A DNA stretch of 64,000 nt from NCBI GenBank assembly GCA_036227345.1, contig CP109468.1, positions 7,378,001-7,442,000 of the forward strand, read 5' to 3'. Each line of letters begins with the position of its first letter. Position 1 is the first letter of the stretch. Shown here one piece after another: positions 41,385-55,543 of the stretch. The position numbers were made by a program, and so were the translations under genes. The notes under the pieces were generated by a model. The model worked only from the letters and a program-made list of their open reading frames with translations, had not been told where the DNA came from and did no database searches. The DNA comes from Streptomyces sp. NBC_01463 (GTDB taxonomy: Bacteria; Actinomycetota; Actinomycetes; Streptomycetales; Streptomycetaceae).

Positions 41385-41471
41385 CTGCCCCTTCCGTACG
41401 GCCCGCCTGCCGTACGGCGGCTTCCGCACGCCCGCACGCCTGTACCCTCCAGCCACCCGGAGAACACCCAG

Positions 41472-42467
41472 ATGAAGCGCCACCTCATCTCGGCCGCCGA
41501 CCTCACCCGCGACGACGCCGTCCTGATCCTCGACACCGCCGAGGAGATGGCCAGGGTCGCGGACCGGCCGATCAAGAAGCTCCCGACCCTGCGCGGCCGT
41601 ACCGTCGTCAACCTCTTCTTCGAGGACTCGACGCGTACCCGCATCTCCTTCGAGGCGGCCGCCAAGCGGCTGTCCGCCGACGTCATCAACTTCTCCGCCA
41701 AGGGCTCCTCCGTATCCAAGGGCGAGTCGCTCAAGGACACCGCGCTGACCCTGGAGGCGATGGGCGCCGACGCCGTCGTCATCCGGCACGGCGCCTCCGG
41801 CGCCCCGTACCGGCTGGCCACCTCCGGCTGGATCGACGGCGCGGTCGTCAACGCGGGCGACGGCACCCACGAGCACCCCACCCAGGCCCTGCTGGACGCC
41901 TTCACCATGCGCCGCAGGCTGGTCGGGCACGACACCGGACTCGGCAAGGACCTCGACGGCCGCCGGATCACGATCGTCGGCGACATCCTGCACAGCCGGG
42001 TCGCCCGCTCCAACGTCCACCTGCTCACCACCCTCGGCGCCCACGTCACCCTGGTGGCCCCGCCCACGCTGGTCCCCGTCGGCGTCGAGCAGTGGCCCTG
42101 CGACATCAGCTACAGCCTCGACGACGTGCTGCCGAAGTCGGACGCTGTGATGATGCTCCGTGTGCAGCGTGAGCGGATGAACGCCGCCTACTTCCCCACC
42201 GAGCGCGAGTACTCCCGCCGCTACGGCCTGGACGGCGAGCGGATGGCGAAGATGCCCGAGCACGCCATCGTCATGCACCCCGGCCCGATGGTCCGCGGCA
42301 TGGAGATCACCGCCGAGGTGGCCGACTCCGACCGCTGCACGGTCGTCGAGCAGGTCGCCAACGGCGTCTCGATCCGCATGGCCGTGCTCTACCTGCTGCT
42401 CGGCGGCTCGGAGCCCGCCGCAGCTTCCCACCCGTCGCCCGCCGCCCGTACCGAGGAGAACAAGTAA
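41472..42467 (+). CDS. pyrB: Aspartate carbamoyltransferase, catalytic chain
   Basis: 331 residues. It joins carbamoyl phosphate and aspartate. [12 protein letters not shown] is the carbamoyl-phosphate motif, [11 protein letters not shown] the second, and [11 protein letters not shown] the C-terminal block. No regulatory chain gene (pyrI) is present, as in other actinobacteria. A CCGTACGG hairpin (41394-41417) lies between pyrR and pyrB. It has a 20-residue extra tail rich in Ala/Pro/Ser. Confidence 0.95.
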   Translation: MKRHLISAADLTRDDAVLILDTAEEMARVADRPIKKLPTLRGRTVVNLFFEDSTRTRISFEAAAKRLSADVINFSAKGSSVSKGESLKDTALTLEAMGADAVVIRHGASGAPYRLATSGWIDGAVVNAGDGTHEHPTQALLDAFTMRRRLVGHDTGLGKDLDGRRITIVGDILHSRVARSNVHLLTTLGAHVTLVAPPTLVPVGVEQWPCDISYSLDDVLPKSDAVMMLRVQRERMNAAYFPTEREYSRRYGLDGERMAKMPEHAIVMHPGPMVRGMEITAEVADSDRCTVVEQVANGVSIRMAVLYLLLGGSEPAAASHPSPAARTEENK

Positions 42468-42469
42468 CC

Positions 42470-43756
42470 ATGAGCAAGATCCTTATCCGCGGCGCGAAGA
42501 TCCTCGGCGGCGAGCCCCAGGACGTCCTCATCGACGGCGAGACCATCGCCGCAGTCGGCACCGGACTCGACGCGGGCGACGCCACCGTCATCGAGGCGGC
42601 GGGCCAGGTCCTGCTGCCCGGCCTGGTCGACCTCCACACCCATCTGCGCGAGCCCGGCCGCGAGGACTCCGAGACCGTCCTGACCGGCACCAAGGCCGCC
42701 GCGGTCGGCGGCTTCACCGCCGTCCACGCCATGGCCAACACCTTCCCCGTGGCCGACACTGCCGGCGTCGTCGAGCAGGTCTGGCGGCTCGGCAAGGAGT
42801 CCGGCTACTGCGACGTGCAGCCCATCGGCGCCGTCACCGTCGGCCTGGAGGGCAAGCAGCTCGCCGAGCTCGGCGCCATGCACGACTCGGCCGCCGGAGT
42901 GAAGGTCTTCTCCGACGACGGCAAGTGCGTCGACGACGCGGTGATCATGCGCCGCGCCCTGGAGTACGTGAAGGCGTTCGACGGGGTCGTCGCCCAGCAC
43001 GCCCAGGAGCCCCGCCTCACCGAGGGCGCCCAGATGAACGAGGGCATCGTCTCGGCCGAGCTCGGACTCGGCGGCTGGCCCGCCGTCGCCGAGGAGTCGA
43101 TCATCGCCCGCGACGTCCTGCTCGCCGCCCACGTCGGCTCCCGGGTGCACATCTGCCACCTGTCGACCGCAGGCTCCGTCGAGATCGTCCGCTGGGCCAA
43201 GTCCAAGGGCTGGAACGTCACCGCCGAGGTCACCCCGCACCACCTGCTCCTCACCGACGAGCTCGTCCGGTCCTACAACCCGGTCTACAAGGTGAACCCG
43301 CCCCTGCGCACCGAGGCCGACGTGCTGGCCCTGCGCGAGGCCCTCGCCGACGGCACCATCGACTGCGTCGCCACCGACCACGCCCCGCACCCGCACGAGG
43401 ACAAGGACTGCGAGTGGGCCGCGGCCGCCATGGGCATGGTGGGCCTGGAGACCGCACTCTCCGTCGTCCAGCAGACGATGGTGGAGACCGGACTCCTCGA
43501 CTGGGCCGGTGTCGCCGACCGCATGTCCTCGCGCCCCGCAGCCATCGGACGCCTCGAAGGACACGGCCGGCCCGTCTCGGAGGGCGAGCCCGCCAACCTC
43601 ACCCTGGTCGATCCGGCATACCGTGGAGTCGTGGACCCCGCGGGATTCGCCTCCCGCAGCCGCAACACCCCCTACGAGGGGCGCGAGCTGCCGGGCCGAG
43701 TGACCCACACCTTCCTGCGGGGCCGTGCCACGGTCGTCGACGGGAAGCTCGCGTGA
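42470..43756 (+). CDS. pyrC: Dihydroorotase
   Basis: 428 residues, class I amidohydrolase. [15 protein letters not shown] holds the HxH zinc ligands and [12 protein letters not shown] the catalytic Asp. [15 protein letters not shown] is at the bridging-residue position. It closes carbamoyl aspartate to dihydroorotate. It starts 2 bp after pyrB and overlaps the next gene by 4 bp, so it is tightly coupled. Confidence 0.95.
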   Translation: MSKILIRGAKILGGEPQDVLIDGETIAAVGTGLDAGDATVIEAAGQVLLPGLVDLHTHLREPGREDSETVLTGTKAAAVGGFTAVHAMANTFPVADTAGVVEQVWRLGKESGYCDVQPIGAVTVGLEGKQLAELGAMHDSAAGVKVFSDDGKCVDDAVIMRRALEYVKAFDGVVAQHAQEPRLTEGAQMNEGIVSAELGLGGWPAVAEESIIARDVLLAAHVGSRVHICHLSTAGSVEIVRWAKSKGWNVTAEVTPHHLLLTDELVRSYNPVYKVNPPLRTEADVLALREALADGTIDCVATDHAPHPHEDKDCEWAAAAMGMVGLETALSVVQQTMVETGLLDWAGVADRMSSRPAAIGRLEGHGRPVSEGEPANLTLVDPAYRGVVDPAGFASRSRNTPYEGRELPGRVTHTFLRGRATVVDGKLA

Positions 43757-44340
43757 CAACACTCAGCCCCACCCACCAGCTGCTCCACCTGGCCGCCGAG
43801 CAGAAGTCGGCGGAAGTGACCGACTGGTCCGCCCGCATCAGCTGGGTGATCGGACTGGTCGTCCTCATCGCGTTCGTCTACTGGCTGATGCGCCAGGGAT
43901 GGAAGTGGCGCGGGAGCCTCCAGTCCGGTCTCTCCGACCTCGCGACCACCCCCGAAGGCTTCGCCGACGGCGAGAAGCTCCTCACCCTGACCGGGCGCTA
44001 CCACGCCTCGACGACGGCCGGGCAGTGGCTCGACCGCATCGTCGCCCACGGCCTCGGCACCCGCAGCCGCGTCGAGCTCACCCTCACCGAACAGGGCCTC
44101 GACGTCGTACGGCCCGGCGCGGCGGACTTCTTCGTCCCCGCCGCCGACCTGCGCGAGGCCAGGACCGACAAGGCACTCGCAGGCAAGGTCCTGCCCGAGG
44201 GCGGACTCCTGGTCATCACCTGGGCGCTCGGCGACCAGCTGATCGACTCCGGATTCCGCTCCGACCACTCGGCCGAGCACCCCGCCTGGGTCGAAGCCGT
44301 CAACCACCTCACCAGCACTACGGAAGGCACCGCACGATGA
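43753..44340 (+). CDS. PH-like membrane protein of the pyrimidine operon
   Basis: 195 residues. One membrane helix (about 29-46, [18 protein letters not shown]) is followed by a cytosolic, mostly beta-rich domain of the bacterial PH-like type ([32 protein letters not shown]). Its position between pyrC and carA is the same as that of a membrane protein in the mycobacterial pyr operon (Rv1382-like). Its role in pyrimidine synthesis is unknown. GTG 43753 overlaps pyrC; its stop overlaps carA. Confidence 0.75.
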   Translation: MTTLSPTHQLLHLAAEQKSAEVTDWSARISWVIGLVVLIAFVYWLMRQGWKWRGSLQSGLSDLATTPEGFADGEKLLTLTGRYHASTTAGQWLDRIVAHGLGTRSRVELTLTEQGLDVVRPGAADFFVPAADLREARTDKALAGKVLPEGGLLVITWALGDQLIDSGFRSDHSAEHPAWVEAVNHLTSTTEGTAR

Positions 44341-45471
44341 CGATCTCCACCCGGGGAGCCGCCAAAGCTCCCGCCGTACTCGTCCTGGAGGACGGCCGCG
44401 CCTTCCGCGGCCGCGCCTACGGGGCTGTGGGGGAGACCTTCGGCGAGGCGGTGTTCTCCACCGGCATGACCGGCTACCAGGAGACGCTGACCGACCCCTC
44501 GTACCACCGCCAGGTCGTCGTGATGACCGCCCCGCACGTCGGCAACACCGGTGTGAACGACGAGGACCCCGAGTCCCGGCAGATCTGGGTCGCCGGCTAC
44601 GTCGTCCGCGACCCCGCCCGCGTGCCCTCCAACTGGCGCTCTCAGCGCTCGCTCGACGAGGAACTCGCCGGCCAGGGCGTCGTCGGCATCAGCGGCATCG
44701 ACACCCGCGCCCTCACCCGCCACCTGCGCGAGCGCGGCGCCATGCGCGTCGGCATCTTCTCCGGCGACACCCTCGCCGACGACGAGACGCTGCTCGCCAA
44801 GGTGCGCCGGGCGCCCGAGATGAGCGGCGCCGACCTCTCCGCGGAGGTCGCCACCAAGGAGACGTACGTCGTCCCCGCGATCGGCACCAAGAAGTTCACC
44901 GTCGCCGCGATCGACCTCGGCATCAAGGGCATGACCCCGCACCGGATGGCCGAGCGCGGCATCGAGGTGCACGTGCTGCCCGCCACCGCCACCCTGGAGG
45001 AGGTGTACGCGGTGCGGCCCGACGGCGTCTTCTTCTCCAACGGACCCGGCGACCCGTCCACCGCCGACCACCCCGTCTCCGTCATGCAGGGCGTCCTGGA
45101 GCGGAAGACCCCGCTCTTCGGCATCTGCTTCGGCAACCAGATCCTGGGCCGCGCGCTCGGCTTCGGCACGTACAAGCTGAAGTACGGCCACCGCGGCATC
45201 AACCAGCCCGTGCAGGACCGCTCGACCGGCAAGGTCGAGGTCACCGCGCACAACCACGGCTTCGCCGTCGACGCCCCGCTCGACAAGGTCTCCGACACCG
45301 CCTACGGGCGTGCCGAGGTCTCCCACGTCTGCCTGAACGACCAGGTCGTCGAGGGCCTCCAGCTCCTCGACCGGCCGGCCTTCAGCGTCCAGTACCACCC
45401 CGAAGCAGCCGCCGGCCCGCACGACGCCGCGTACCTCTTCGACCGTTTCGTCACCCTGATGGAGGGCCAGC

Positions 45472-45479
<8 letters not shown>
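44337..45479 (+). CDS. carA: Carbamoyl-phosphate synthase small (glutaminase) subunit
   Basis: 380 residues. The N-terminal domain ([20 protein letters not shown] ... [13 protein letters not shown]) is followed by a class I amidotransferase. The nucleophile Cys is in [11 protein letters not shown], and the His-Glu pair in [13 protein letters not shown]. It passes ammonia to CarB. ATG 44337 overlaps the preceding gene; carB starts inside its end with an 8 bp overlap. Confidence 0.96.
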
Positions 45480-48780
<3,301 letters not shown>

Positions 48781-48790
48781 AGAAGCCAGC

Positions 48791-48818
48791 AGGGGGACAC
48801 CGGAAACGGTGTCCCCCT
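48791..48818 (+). terminator. Intra-operon hairpin between carB and pyrD
   Basis: A 12 bp perfect stem (48791-48802 with 48807-48818) and a GAAA tetraloop, 10 bases after the carB stop and 6 bases before the pyrD ribosome binding site. It may lower transcription into pyrD-pyrF or stabilise the carAB message. Confidence 0.6.
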
Positions 48819-48836
48819 CTTCATGAGGACACCGTG

Positions 48837-49942
<1,106 letters not shown>

Positions 49943-49946
<4 letters not shown>

Positions 49947-50782
49947 CCCCGGAACCCTTCGGCGCACGTCTGCGCCAGGCCATGGACACCCGTGGCCGGC
50001 TCTGCGTCGGTATCGACCCGCACGCCTCCCTGCTCACCTCCTGGGGGCTGAACGACGACGTCGCGGGCCTGGAGCGCTTCACCCGTACCGTCGTCGAGGC
50101 ACTGGCCGACCGGGTCGCGGTGCTCAAGCCGCAGTCCGCGTTCTTCGAGCGCTTCGGCTCGCGCGGCATCGCCGTCCTGGAGAAGGCCGTCGAGGAGTCC
50201 CGTGCGGCCGGCGCGCTGGTCGTGATGGACGCCAAGCGCGGCGACATCGGCTCCACCATGGGGGCCTACGCGGAGACCTACCTGCACAAGGACTCGCCAC
50301 TGTTCTCGGACGCGGTCACCGTCTCGCCGTACCTCGGCTTCGGATCGCTGCGGCCGGCGCTCGACGCGGCGGCGATCTCCGGCGCGGGCGTCTTCGTGCT
50401 GGCCCTCACCTCCAACCCGGAGGGCGCCGAGGTGCAGCGCGCCGCCGCGGCGGACGGCCGCTCGCTGGCGCAGGTGATGCTCGACCACATGGCCGCGGAG
50501 AACGAGGGCGCGACCCCGCTCGGCTCGGTCGGCGCGGTGGTCGGGGCGACGCTCGGCGACGCGGGTGTGAACCTCGCGATCAACGGCCCGCTGCTCGCGC
50601 CCGGCATCGGCGCCCAGGGCGCGACGCCGGCGGATCTTCCCGGGGTCTTCGGGGACGCGGTACGCAATGTGGTGCCCAGCGTGAGCCGGGGCGTGCTGCG
50701 CCACGGACCGGACGCGTCAGGGCTGCGCGAAGCGGCCGAACGGTTCGTGGACGAGGTCCGCGCGGCCGTCTCGGACGGCTGA
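49943..50782 (+). CDS. pyrF: Orotidine 5'-phosphate decarboxylase, type 2
   Basis: 279 residues. [12 protein letters not shown] and [18 protein letters not shown] are the active-site blocks (Asp-Lys-Asp in DAKRGD). The longer length and sequence type match the actinobacterial type 2 family. It makes UMP, the ligand sensed by PyrR. ATG 49943 overlaps the pyrD stop. It is the last gene of the operon; terminators follow. Confidence 0.95.
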
Positions 50783-50812
50783 CACTGTCACGTAACAGCG
50801 TGTTGACGGAAT

Positions 50813-50831
50813 CCTGAGCAAAAAACTCAGG
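50813..50831 (+). terminator. Small hairpin after pyrF
   Basis: CCTGAG (50813-50818) pairs with CTCAGG (50826-50831) around an A-rich loop. It precedes the stronger terminator and may act with it. Confidence 0.4.
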
Positions 50832-50846
50832 TGTTATGCCAGGAAT

Positions 50847-50878
50847 GTCCTGGTCGGCTGAGGCTGACCAGGACTTTT
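50847..50878 (+). terminator. Main terminator of the pyr operon
   Basis: GTCCTGGTC (50847-50855) pairs with GACCAGGAC (50866-50874), extended by a G-U and a G-C pair, and is followed by TTTT. This U-run is unusual for this genome and makes a textbook intrinsic terminator. Confidence 0.85.
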
Positions 50879-50890
50879 CGTCTGTTCTCG

Positions 50891-50919
50891 CTGACTCCGG
50901 CGGCCTTGGCCGCTAGTCT
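50891..50919 (+). promoter_or_regulatory. Likely vegetative promoter of the sIHF gene
   Basis: CTGACT (50891-50896) and TAGTCT (50914-50919) are 17 bases apart. The predicted leader is about 100 bases long. Confidence 0.5.
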
Positions 50920-51027
50920 CCGTCGAGAGCCAACGAGCACAGGTTGTTCGCGGCTCACCAGGTGAGGGGCGATCCAGTCGCCTCACCGGTCCGTATCCGA
51001 CAGATCGACATCCGAGGTGACGTAGGC

Positions 51028-51351
51028 GTGGCTCTTCCGCCCCTTACCCCTGAACAGCGCGCAGCCGCGCTCGAAAAGGCCGCCGCGGCTCGCCGGGAGC
51101 GGGCCGAGGTCAAGAATCGACTCAAGCACTCCGGCGCCTCCCTCCACGAGGTCATCAAGTCGGGACAGGAGAACGACGTCATCGGCAAGATGAAGGTCTC
51201 CGCCCTGCTGGAGTCCCTGCCCGGTGTGGGCAAGGTCCGTGCCAAGCAGATCATGGAGCGGCTCGGCATCTCCGAGAGCCGTCGGGTCCGGGGTCTTGGC
51301 TCCAACCAGATCGCATCCTTGGAGCGTGAGTTCGGCGGCAGCGCCGCCTGA
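51028..51351 (+). CDS. sihF: Streptomyces integration host factor (sIHF)
   Basis: 107 residues, nucleoid-associated protein. A long basic N-terminal helix ([25 protein letters not shown]) precedes a helix-two-turns-helix fold with [21 protein letters not shown] (about residues 61-81). It is almost identical to the protein I recall from S. coelicolor. It binds DNA without strong sequence preference and affects supercoiling, sporulation and antibiotic production. GTG 51028 follows GAGGTGA; the frame open to 50944 is not conserved. Confidence 0.95.
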   Translation: MALPPLTPEQRAAALEKAAAARRERAEVKNRLKHSGASLHEVIKSGQENDVIGKMKVSALLESLPGVGKVRAKQIMERLGISESRRVRGLGSNQIASLEREFGGSAA

Positions 51352-51389
51352 CGGTCTCAGGCACTCCTGAGAACCGGGATAATCGCTCC

Positions 51390-52007
51390 ATGGCTGCAAC
51401 ATCCCGGGGGACGTCCCCCGTACCCCCGGACGTACGTCCGCGGCTGACCGTGCTCTCCGGCCCCTCGGGGGTCGGCAAGAGCACGGTCGTCGCGCATATG
51501 CGCAAGGTCCACCCCGAGGTGTGGCTCTCGGTGTCGGCGACGACCCGAAAGCCCCGCCCCGGCGAACGCAACGGCGTCCACTACTTCTTCGTGGACAACG
51601 AGGAGTTCGACAAGCTGATCGCCAACGGCGAGCTGCTGGAGTGGGCCGAGTTCGCCGGCAACCGCTACGGCACGCCCCGGCGCGCCGTGCAGGAGCGGCT
51701 GGAGGCCGGAGAGCCGGTGCTGCTGGAGATCGACCTCCAGGGTGCCCGGCTGGTCCGGCAGTCCATGGCCGACGCCCAGCTGGTCTTCCTCGCTCCGCCG
51801 AGCTGGGACGAGCTGGTGCGCCGGCTCACCGGCCGCGGGACCGAGGCGCCGGAGGTCATCGAACGCCGTCTCGGTGCGGCGAAGGTCGAACTGGCCGCCG
51901 AATCCGAGTTCGATACGACCCTTGTCAACACCTCCGTCGAGGATGTCGCACGTGAGCTGCTAGCCTTGATGCTGGAGGCTTCCGGCCACCGTGCCACCGG
52001 TGAGTGA
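51390..52007 (+). CDS. gmk: Guanylate kinase
   Basis: 205 residues. [16 protein letters not shown] is the P-loop, [22 protein letters not shown] the GMP-binding block, and [10 protein letters not shown] the Walker B region. It phosphorylates GMP and dGMP to the diphosphates. ATG 51390 is 7 bases after GATAAT (51378-51383), so the mRNA is probably leaderless from its own promoter. In actinobacteria gmk typically follows sIHF and precedes rpoZ, as here. Confidence 0.95.
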   Translation: MAATSRGTSPVPPDVRPRLTVLSGPSGVGKSTVVAHMRKVHPEVWLSVSATTRKPRPGERNGVHYFFVDNEEFDKLIANGELLEWAEFAGNRYGTPRRAVQERLEAGEPVLLEIDLQGARLVRQSMADAQLVFLAPPSWDELVRRLTGRGTEAPEVIERRLGAAKVELAAESEFDTTLVNTSVEDVARELLALMLEASGHRATGE

Positions 52008-52111
52008 ACGCGATCACGTCGCAACGCACCGCACCGACACGGCGGCACCGGCCACAAAGCCCCTGACTGTCAAAGATTTCTTTGATCTTCACCCCCTTCG
52101 GAAGGCAGAGA

Positions 52112-52384
52112 GTGTCCTCTTCCATCACCACGCCCGAGGGCATCATCAACCCGCCGATTGATGAGCTCCTCGAAGCAACCGACTCGAAGTACAGCCTCGT
52201 GATCTACGCCGCCAAGCGCGCGCGCCAGATCAACGCGTACTACTCGCAGCTCGGTGAGGGACTCCTCGAGTACGTCGGACCGCTCGTCGACACGCACGTG
52301 CACGAGAAGCCGCTCTCGATCGCGCTCCGCGAGATCAACGCGGGCCTGCTCACCTCCGAGGCCATCGAGGGCCCCGCGCAGTAA
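52112..52384 (+). CDS. rpoZ: RNA polymerase omega subunit
   Basis: 90 residues. [29 protein letters not shown] is the conserved omega core that latches on the beta-prime C-terminus. GTG 52112 follows GGAAGG. A small hairpin CAAAGA/TCTTTG (52071-52084) lies in the upstream region. It is 104 bp after gmk and ends in a strong terminator. It takes part in polymerase assembly and in (p)ppGpp response in some bacteria. Confidence 0.96.
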   Translation: MSSSITTPEGIINPPIDELLEATDSKYSLVIYAAKRARQINAYYSQLGEGLLEYVGPLVDTHVHEKPLSIALREINAGLLTSEAIEGPAQ

Positions 52385-52403
52385 GCAGGAAGCACGGCAC
52401 CTT

Positions 52404-52443
52404 CACCACGGGCCCGGCGGTCACCACCGCCGGGCCCGTGGTG
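52404..52443 (+). terminator. Strong terminator after rpoZ
   Basis: An 18 bp perfect stem (52404-52421 with 52426-52443) around the loop CACC. It is one of the longest perfect terminator stems in the window. Confidence 0.85.
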
Positions 52444-52542
52444 TCTCACGGCGTCCCCCCGGGGCGACGGACCGGCACCCCCGGCGGTGAGGCAGCATGG
52501 GGACGTACGGAGCGCGTACGTATCCGAGTGCGGGGAGACGCA

Positions 52543-53745
52543 GTGGACAAGCCGAAGGTCGTTCTGGGGGTCAGCGGCGGCATCGCCGCGTACAAGGCGT
52601 GCGAGCTGCTGCGCCGGCTGACCGAGTCCGGCCACGACGTCCGGGTCGTCCCGACCGAGGCCTCGCTCCACTTCGTGGGTGCCGCCACCTGGTCGGCGCT
52701 CTCCGGCCACCCGGTCTCCACCGAGGTCTGGAACGACGTCCACGAGGTCCCGCACGTGCGGATCGGGCAGCACGCCGACCTCGTCGTCGTCGCCCCCGCG
52801 ACCGCCGACATGCTCGCCAAGGCGGCCCACGGCCTGGCCGACGACCTGCTGACCAACACCCTGCTCACCGCCCGCTGTCCGGTCGTCTTCGCGCCCGCCA
52901 TGCACACCGAGATGTGGGAGCACCCCGCCACCCAGGAGAACGTCGCCACGCTGCGCCGGCGCGGCGCCGTCGTCATCGAGCCCGCCGTCGGCCGCCTCAC
53001 CGGCGTCGACACCGGCAAGGGACGGCTGCCCGACCCGGCGGAGATCTTCGAGGTCTGCCGCCGCGTCCTGGCCCGCGGCCCGGTCGCCCCCGACCTCGCC
53101 GGCCGGCACGTCGTGATCAGCGCGGGCGGCACCCGCGAACCCCTCGACCCGGTCCGCTACCTCGGCAACCGCTCCTCCGGCAAGCAGGGATACGCCCTCG
53201 CCCGCACCGCCGTCGCCCGCGGCGCCCGGGTCACGCTGGTCGAGGCCAACACCGGACTGCCCGACCCCTCCGGCGCCGACCTCGTCCACGTGGGCACCGC
53301 GGTGCAGCTGCGCGAGGCCGTGCTGAAGGCGGCCGCGGACGCCGACGTCGTGGTGATGGCGGCGGCGGTCGCCGACTTCCGGCCCGCGCAGTACGTGACG
53401 GGCAAGATCAAGAAGAAGGACGGCCAGGAGCCCGCCCCCATCGTCCTCGTACGCAATCCCGACATCCTCGCCGAGGTGTCCGCCGAGCGCGCCACGCCCG
53501 GGCAGATCGTCGTCGGATTCGCCGCCGAGACCGACGACGTCCTGGCCAACGGCCGGGAGAAGCTCCGCCGCAAGGGCTGCGACCTGCTGGTGGTCAACGA
53601 GGTGGGGGAGCGCAAGACCTTCGGCTCCGAGGAGAACGAAGCGGTGGTGCTCGCGGCCGACGGCGGCGAGACCGCGGTGCCGTACGGACCCAAGGAAGCG
53701 CTCGCCGACACGGTCTGGGACCTCGTGTCGGCGCGTCTCGGGTGA
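52543..53745 (+). CDS. coaBC: Bifunctional phosphopantothenoylcysteine decarboxylase / phosphopantothenate-cysteine ligase
   Basis: 400 residues. The N-terminal CoaC domain is a FMN-dependent decarboxylase (GVSGGIAAYKACELLRRL, APATADMLAK, PAMHTEMWEHPATQ with the catalytic His region). The C-terminal CoaB ligase starts at VISAGGTREPLDPVRYLGNRSSGKQG. It makes 4'-phosphopantetheine for coenzyme A. GTG 52543 follows GGGGAG. An inverted repeat CCTTTGGG/CCCAAAGG (53813-53863) downstream may help to end the transcript. Confidence 0.94.
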   Translation: MDKPKVVLGVSGGIAAYKACELLRRLTESGHDVRVVPTEASLHFVGAATWSALSGHPVSTEVWNDVHEVPHVRIGQHADLVVVAPATADMLAKAAHGLADDLLTNTLLTARCPVVFAPAMHTEMWEHPATQENVATLRRRGAVVIEPAVGRLTGVDTGKGRLPDPAEIFEVCRRVLARGPVAPDLAGRHVVISAGGTREPLDPVRYLGNRSSGKQGYALARTAVARGARVTLVEANTGLPDPSGADLVHVGTAVQLREAVLKAAADADVVVMAAAVADFRPAQYVTGKIKKKDGQEPAPIVLVRNPDILAEVSAERATPGQIVVGFAAETDDVLANGREKLRRKGCDLLVVNEVGERKTFGSEENEAVVLAADGGETAVPYGPKEALADTVWDLVSARLG

Positions 53746-53873
53746 ATTTCTCGTGTCGCCGCCCGAGCGGTCCGAACCCTTGCAATACGGGCACGGACGG
53801 TGTCCGGGACGGCCTTTGGGGGCCTCGGGACGCCGGTGCCGCATGTCACAGATCTCCCAAAGGGCGAGACACG

Positions 53874-53902
53874 TTGTCCGACAGCCGGAGCCGACCGATA
53901 AA
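53874..53902 (+). promoter_or_regulatory. Likely promoter of metK
   Basis: TTGTCC (53874-53879) and GATAAA (53897-53902) are 17 bases apart. The predicted leader is about 75 bases and shows no recognisable SAM riboswitch. Confidence 0.5.
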
Positions 53903-53985
53903 CTGGTCCAGGACCGTACCGGGCGCAGCTCCCGGGCCGTCCGCCAAATGATCAGCCAGCAGCCGCTGCAACCCCAGGGAGCGAT

Positions 53986-55194
53986 GTGTCCCGCCGTCTC
54001 TTCACCTCGGAGTCCGTCACCGAGGGTCACCCCGACAAGATCGCTGACCAGATCAGCGACACCATTCTCGATGCACTCCTGCGTGAGGACCCGACGTCGC
54101 GTGTCGCCGTCGAGACCCTGATCACCACCGGTCTGGTGCATGTTGCGGGTGAGGTCACGACCAAGGCCTACGCCGACATCCCGACCCTGGTCCGCAACAA
54201 GGTCCTGGAGATCGGTTACGACTCCTCGAAGAAGGGCTTCGACGGCGCCTCCTGCGGCGTCTCGGTGTCCATCGGAGCACAGTCGCCCGACATCGCACAG
54301 GGTGTCGACACCGCGTACGAGAAGCGGGTCGAGGGCGATGAGGACGAGCTCGACAAGCAGGGCGCGGGCGACCAGGGCCTGATGTTCGGGTACGCCTGCG
54401 ACGAGACGCCCGAGCTGATGCCGCTGCCGATCCACCTCGCGCACCGGCTCTCGCGCCGCCTCTCCGAGGTCCGCAAGAACGGGACCATCCCGTACCTGCG
54501 CCCCGACGGCAAGACCCAGGTCACCATCGAGTACGACGGCGACAAGGCCGTCCGCCTCGACACGGTCGTCGTCTCCTCGCAGCACGCCAGCGACATCGAC
54601 CTCGACTCGCTGCTCGCTCCCGACATCCGCGAGTTCGTCGTCGAGCACGTCCTCGGCCAGCTCATCGAGGACGGCATCAAGCTCGACACCGAGGGCTACC
54701 GCCTGCTGGTCAACCCGACCGGTCGTTTCGAGATCGGCGGCCCGATGGGCGACGCCGGTCTGACCGGACGCAAGATCATCATCGACACCTACGGCGGCAT
54801 GGCCCGGCACGGCGGCGGCGCCTTCTCGGGCAAGGACCCGTCGAAGGTGGACCGCAGTGCCGCGTACGCGATGCGCTGGGTCGCCAAGAACGTGGTGGCG
54901 GCGGGTCTCGCGGCCCGTTGCGAGGTCCAGGTCGCCTACGCGATCGGCAAGGCCGAGCCCGTCGGCCTCTTCGTCGAGACCTTCGGCACCGCCGCGATCG
55001 AGACCGAGAAGATCGAGCACGCCATCGGCGAGGTCTTCGACCTCCGCCCGGCCGCGATCATCCGCGACCTCGACCTGCTGCGCCCGATCTACGCCCAGAC
55101 CGCGGCGTACGGTCACTTCGGCCGTGAGCTGCCCGACTTCACGTGGGAGCGCACCGACCGCGTGGACGCACTGCGCAAGGCCGCGGGCCTGTAA
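53986..55194 (+). CDS. metK: S-adenosylmethionine synthetase
   Basis: 402 residues. [16 protein letters not shown], the [15 protein letters not shown] block and [19 protein letters not shown] carry the ATP, Mg and methionine residues. It makes SAM, whose level is known to influence antibiotic production and development in Streptomyces. GTG 53986 has AGGGAG upstream and begins at the conserved RRLFTSESV. It is monocistronic. Confidence 0.96.
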   Translation: MSRRLFTSESVTEGHPDKIADQISDTILDALLREDPTSRVAVETLITTGLVHVAGEVTTKAYADIPTLVRNKVLEIGYDSSKKGFDGASCGVSVSIGAQSPDIAQGVDTAYEKRVEGDEDELDKQGAGDQGLMFGYACDETPELMPLPIHLAHRLSRRLSEVRKNGTIPYLRPDGKTQVTIEYDGDKAVRLDTVVVSSQHASDIDLDSLLAPDIREFVVEHVLGQLIEDGIKLDTEGYRLLVNPTGRFEIGGPMGDAGLTGRKIIIDTYGGMARHGGGAFSGKDPSKVDRSAAYAMRWVAKNVVAAGLAARCEVQVAYAIGKAEPVGLFVETFGTAAIETEKIEHAIGEVFDLRPAAIIRDLDLLRPIYAQTAAYGHFGRELPDFTWERTDRVDALRKAAGL

Positions 55195-55231
55195 GCCTGC
55201 CGGTCGCCTCCTCGGGGGCGTTGTACGGATG

Positions 55232-55269
55232 CCGGAGCCCGGACGCCGAGACAGGTGTCCGGGCTCCGG
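55232..55269 (+). terminator. Terminator after metK
   Basis: A 13 bp perfect stem (55232-55244 with 55257-55269) around a 12-base loop. Confidence 0.75.
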
Positions 55270-55543
55270 ACGTTCTTCGGCCGGCCCATGTCCGTCCGGC
55301 CTCCCGGGCGGTGCCGGAAATACGCGGGCGGAGCGAGCGCGGACCCGGCTACGATGACGTCCTCCCGGTGCGCAGGACGCGGCTACTTCTGGAGCGGGGC
55401 GTGAGCCCCGTGTTGAAGGGATTCTCTGCCGCCGCGGCCTATCCGATCTCGGGAGACCCACACCCGGTCGCGCGACCGTCGCGGCGCCGCCCCCGCTTTC
55501 CGGGACGGCGCCGCTGTCAGTGGTGTCTGGTAGGAATTTGGCT
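55270..55543. other. Gap between metK and priA without a gene
   Basis: No convincing reading frame. It holds a GGGGC/GCCCC hairpin with a GTGA loop near 55395-55410, a 9 bp inverted repeat GCGGCGCCG/CGGCGCCGC (55482-55490 with 55506-55514) and, directly after it, the priA promoter. Confidence 0.5.
55514..55536 (+). promoter_or_regulatory. Damage-type promoter candidate of priA
   Basis: CTGTCAGTG (55514-55522), 8 bases, TAGGAA (55531-55536). It agrees with TTGTCRGTG-N8-TAnnnT except for the first base and the last base of the -10 box. GTG 55544 lies 7 bases after the -10 box, so the mRNA would be leaderless. Confidence 0.6.

Noticed and set aside
41394..41417. CCGTACGG repeats between pyrR and pyrB as a regulatory operator
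   Set aside because: Each unit is itself palindromic and short; a simple mRNA hairpin explains it and nothing ties it to a regulator.
53903..53985. SAM riboswitch before metK
   Set aside because: The leader is short and I find none of the conserved SAM aptamer blocks.
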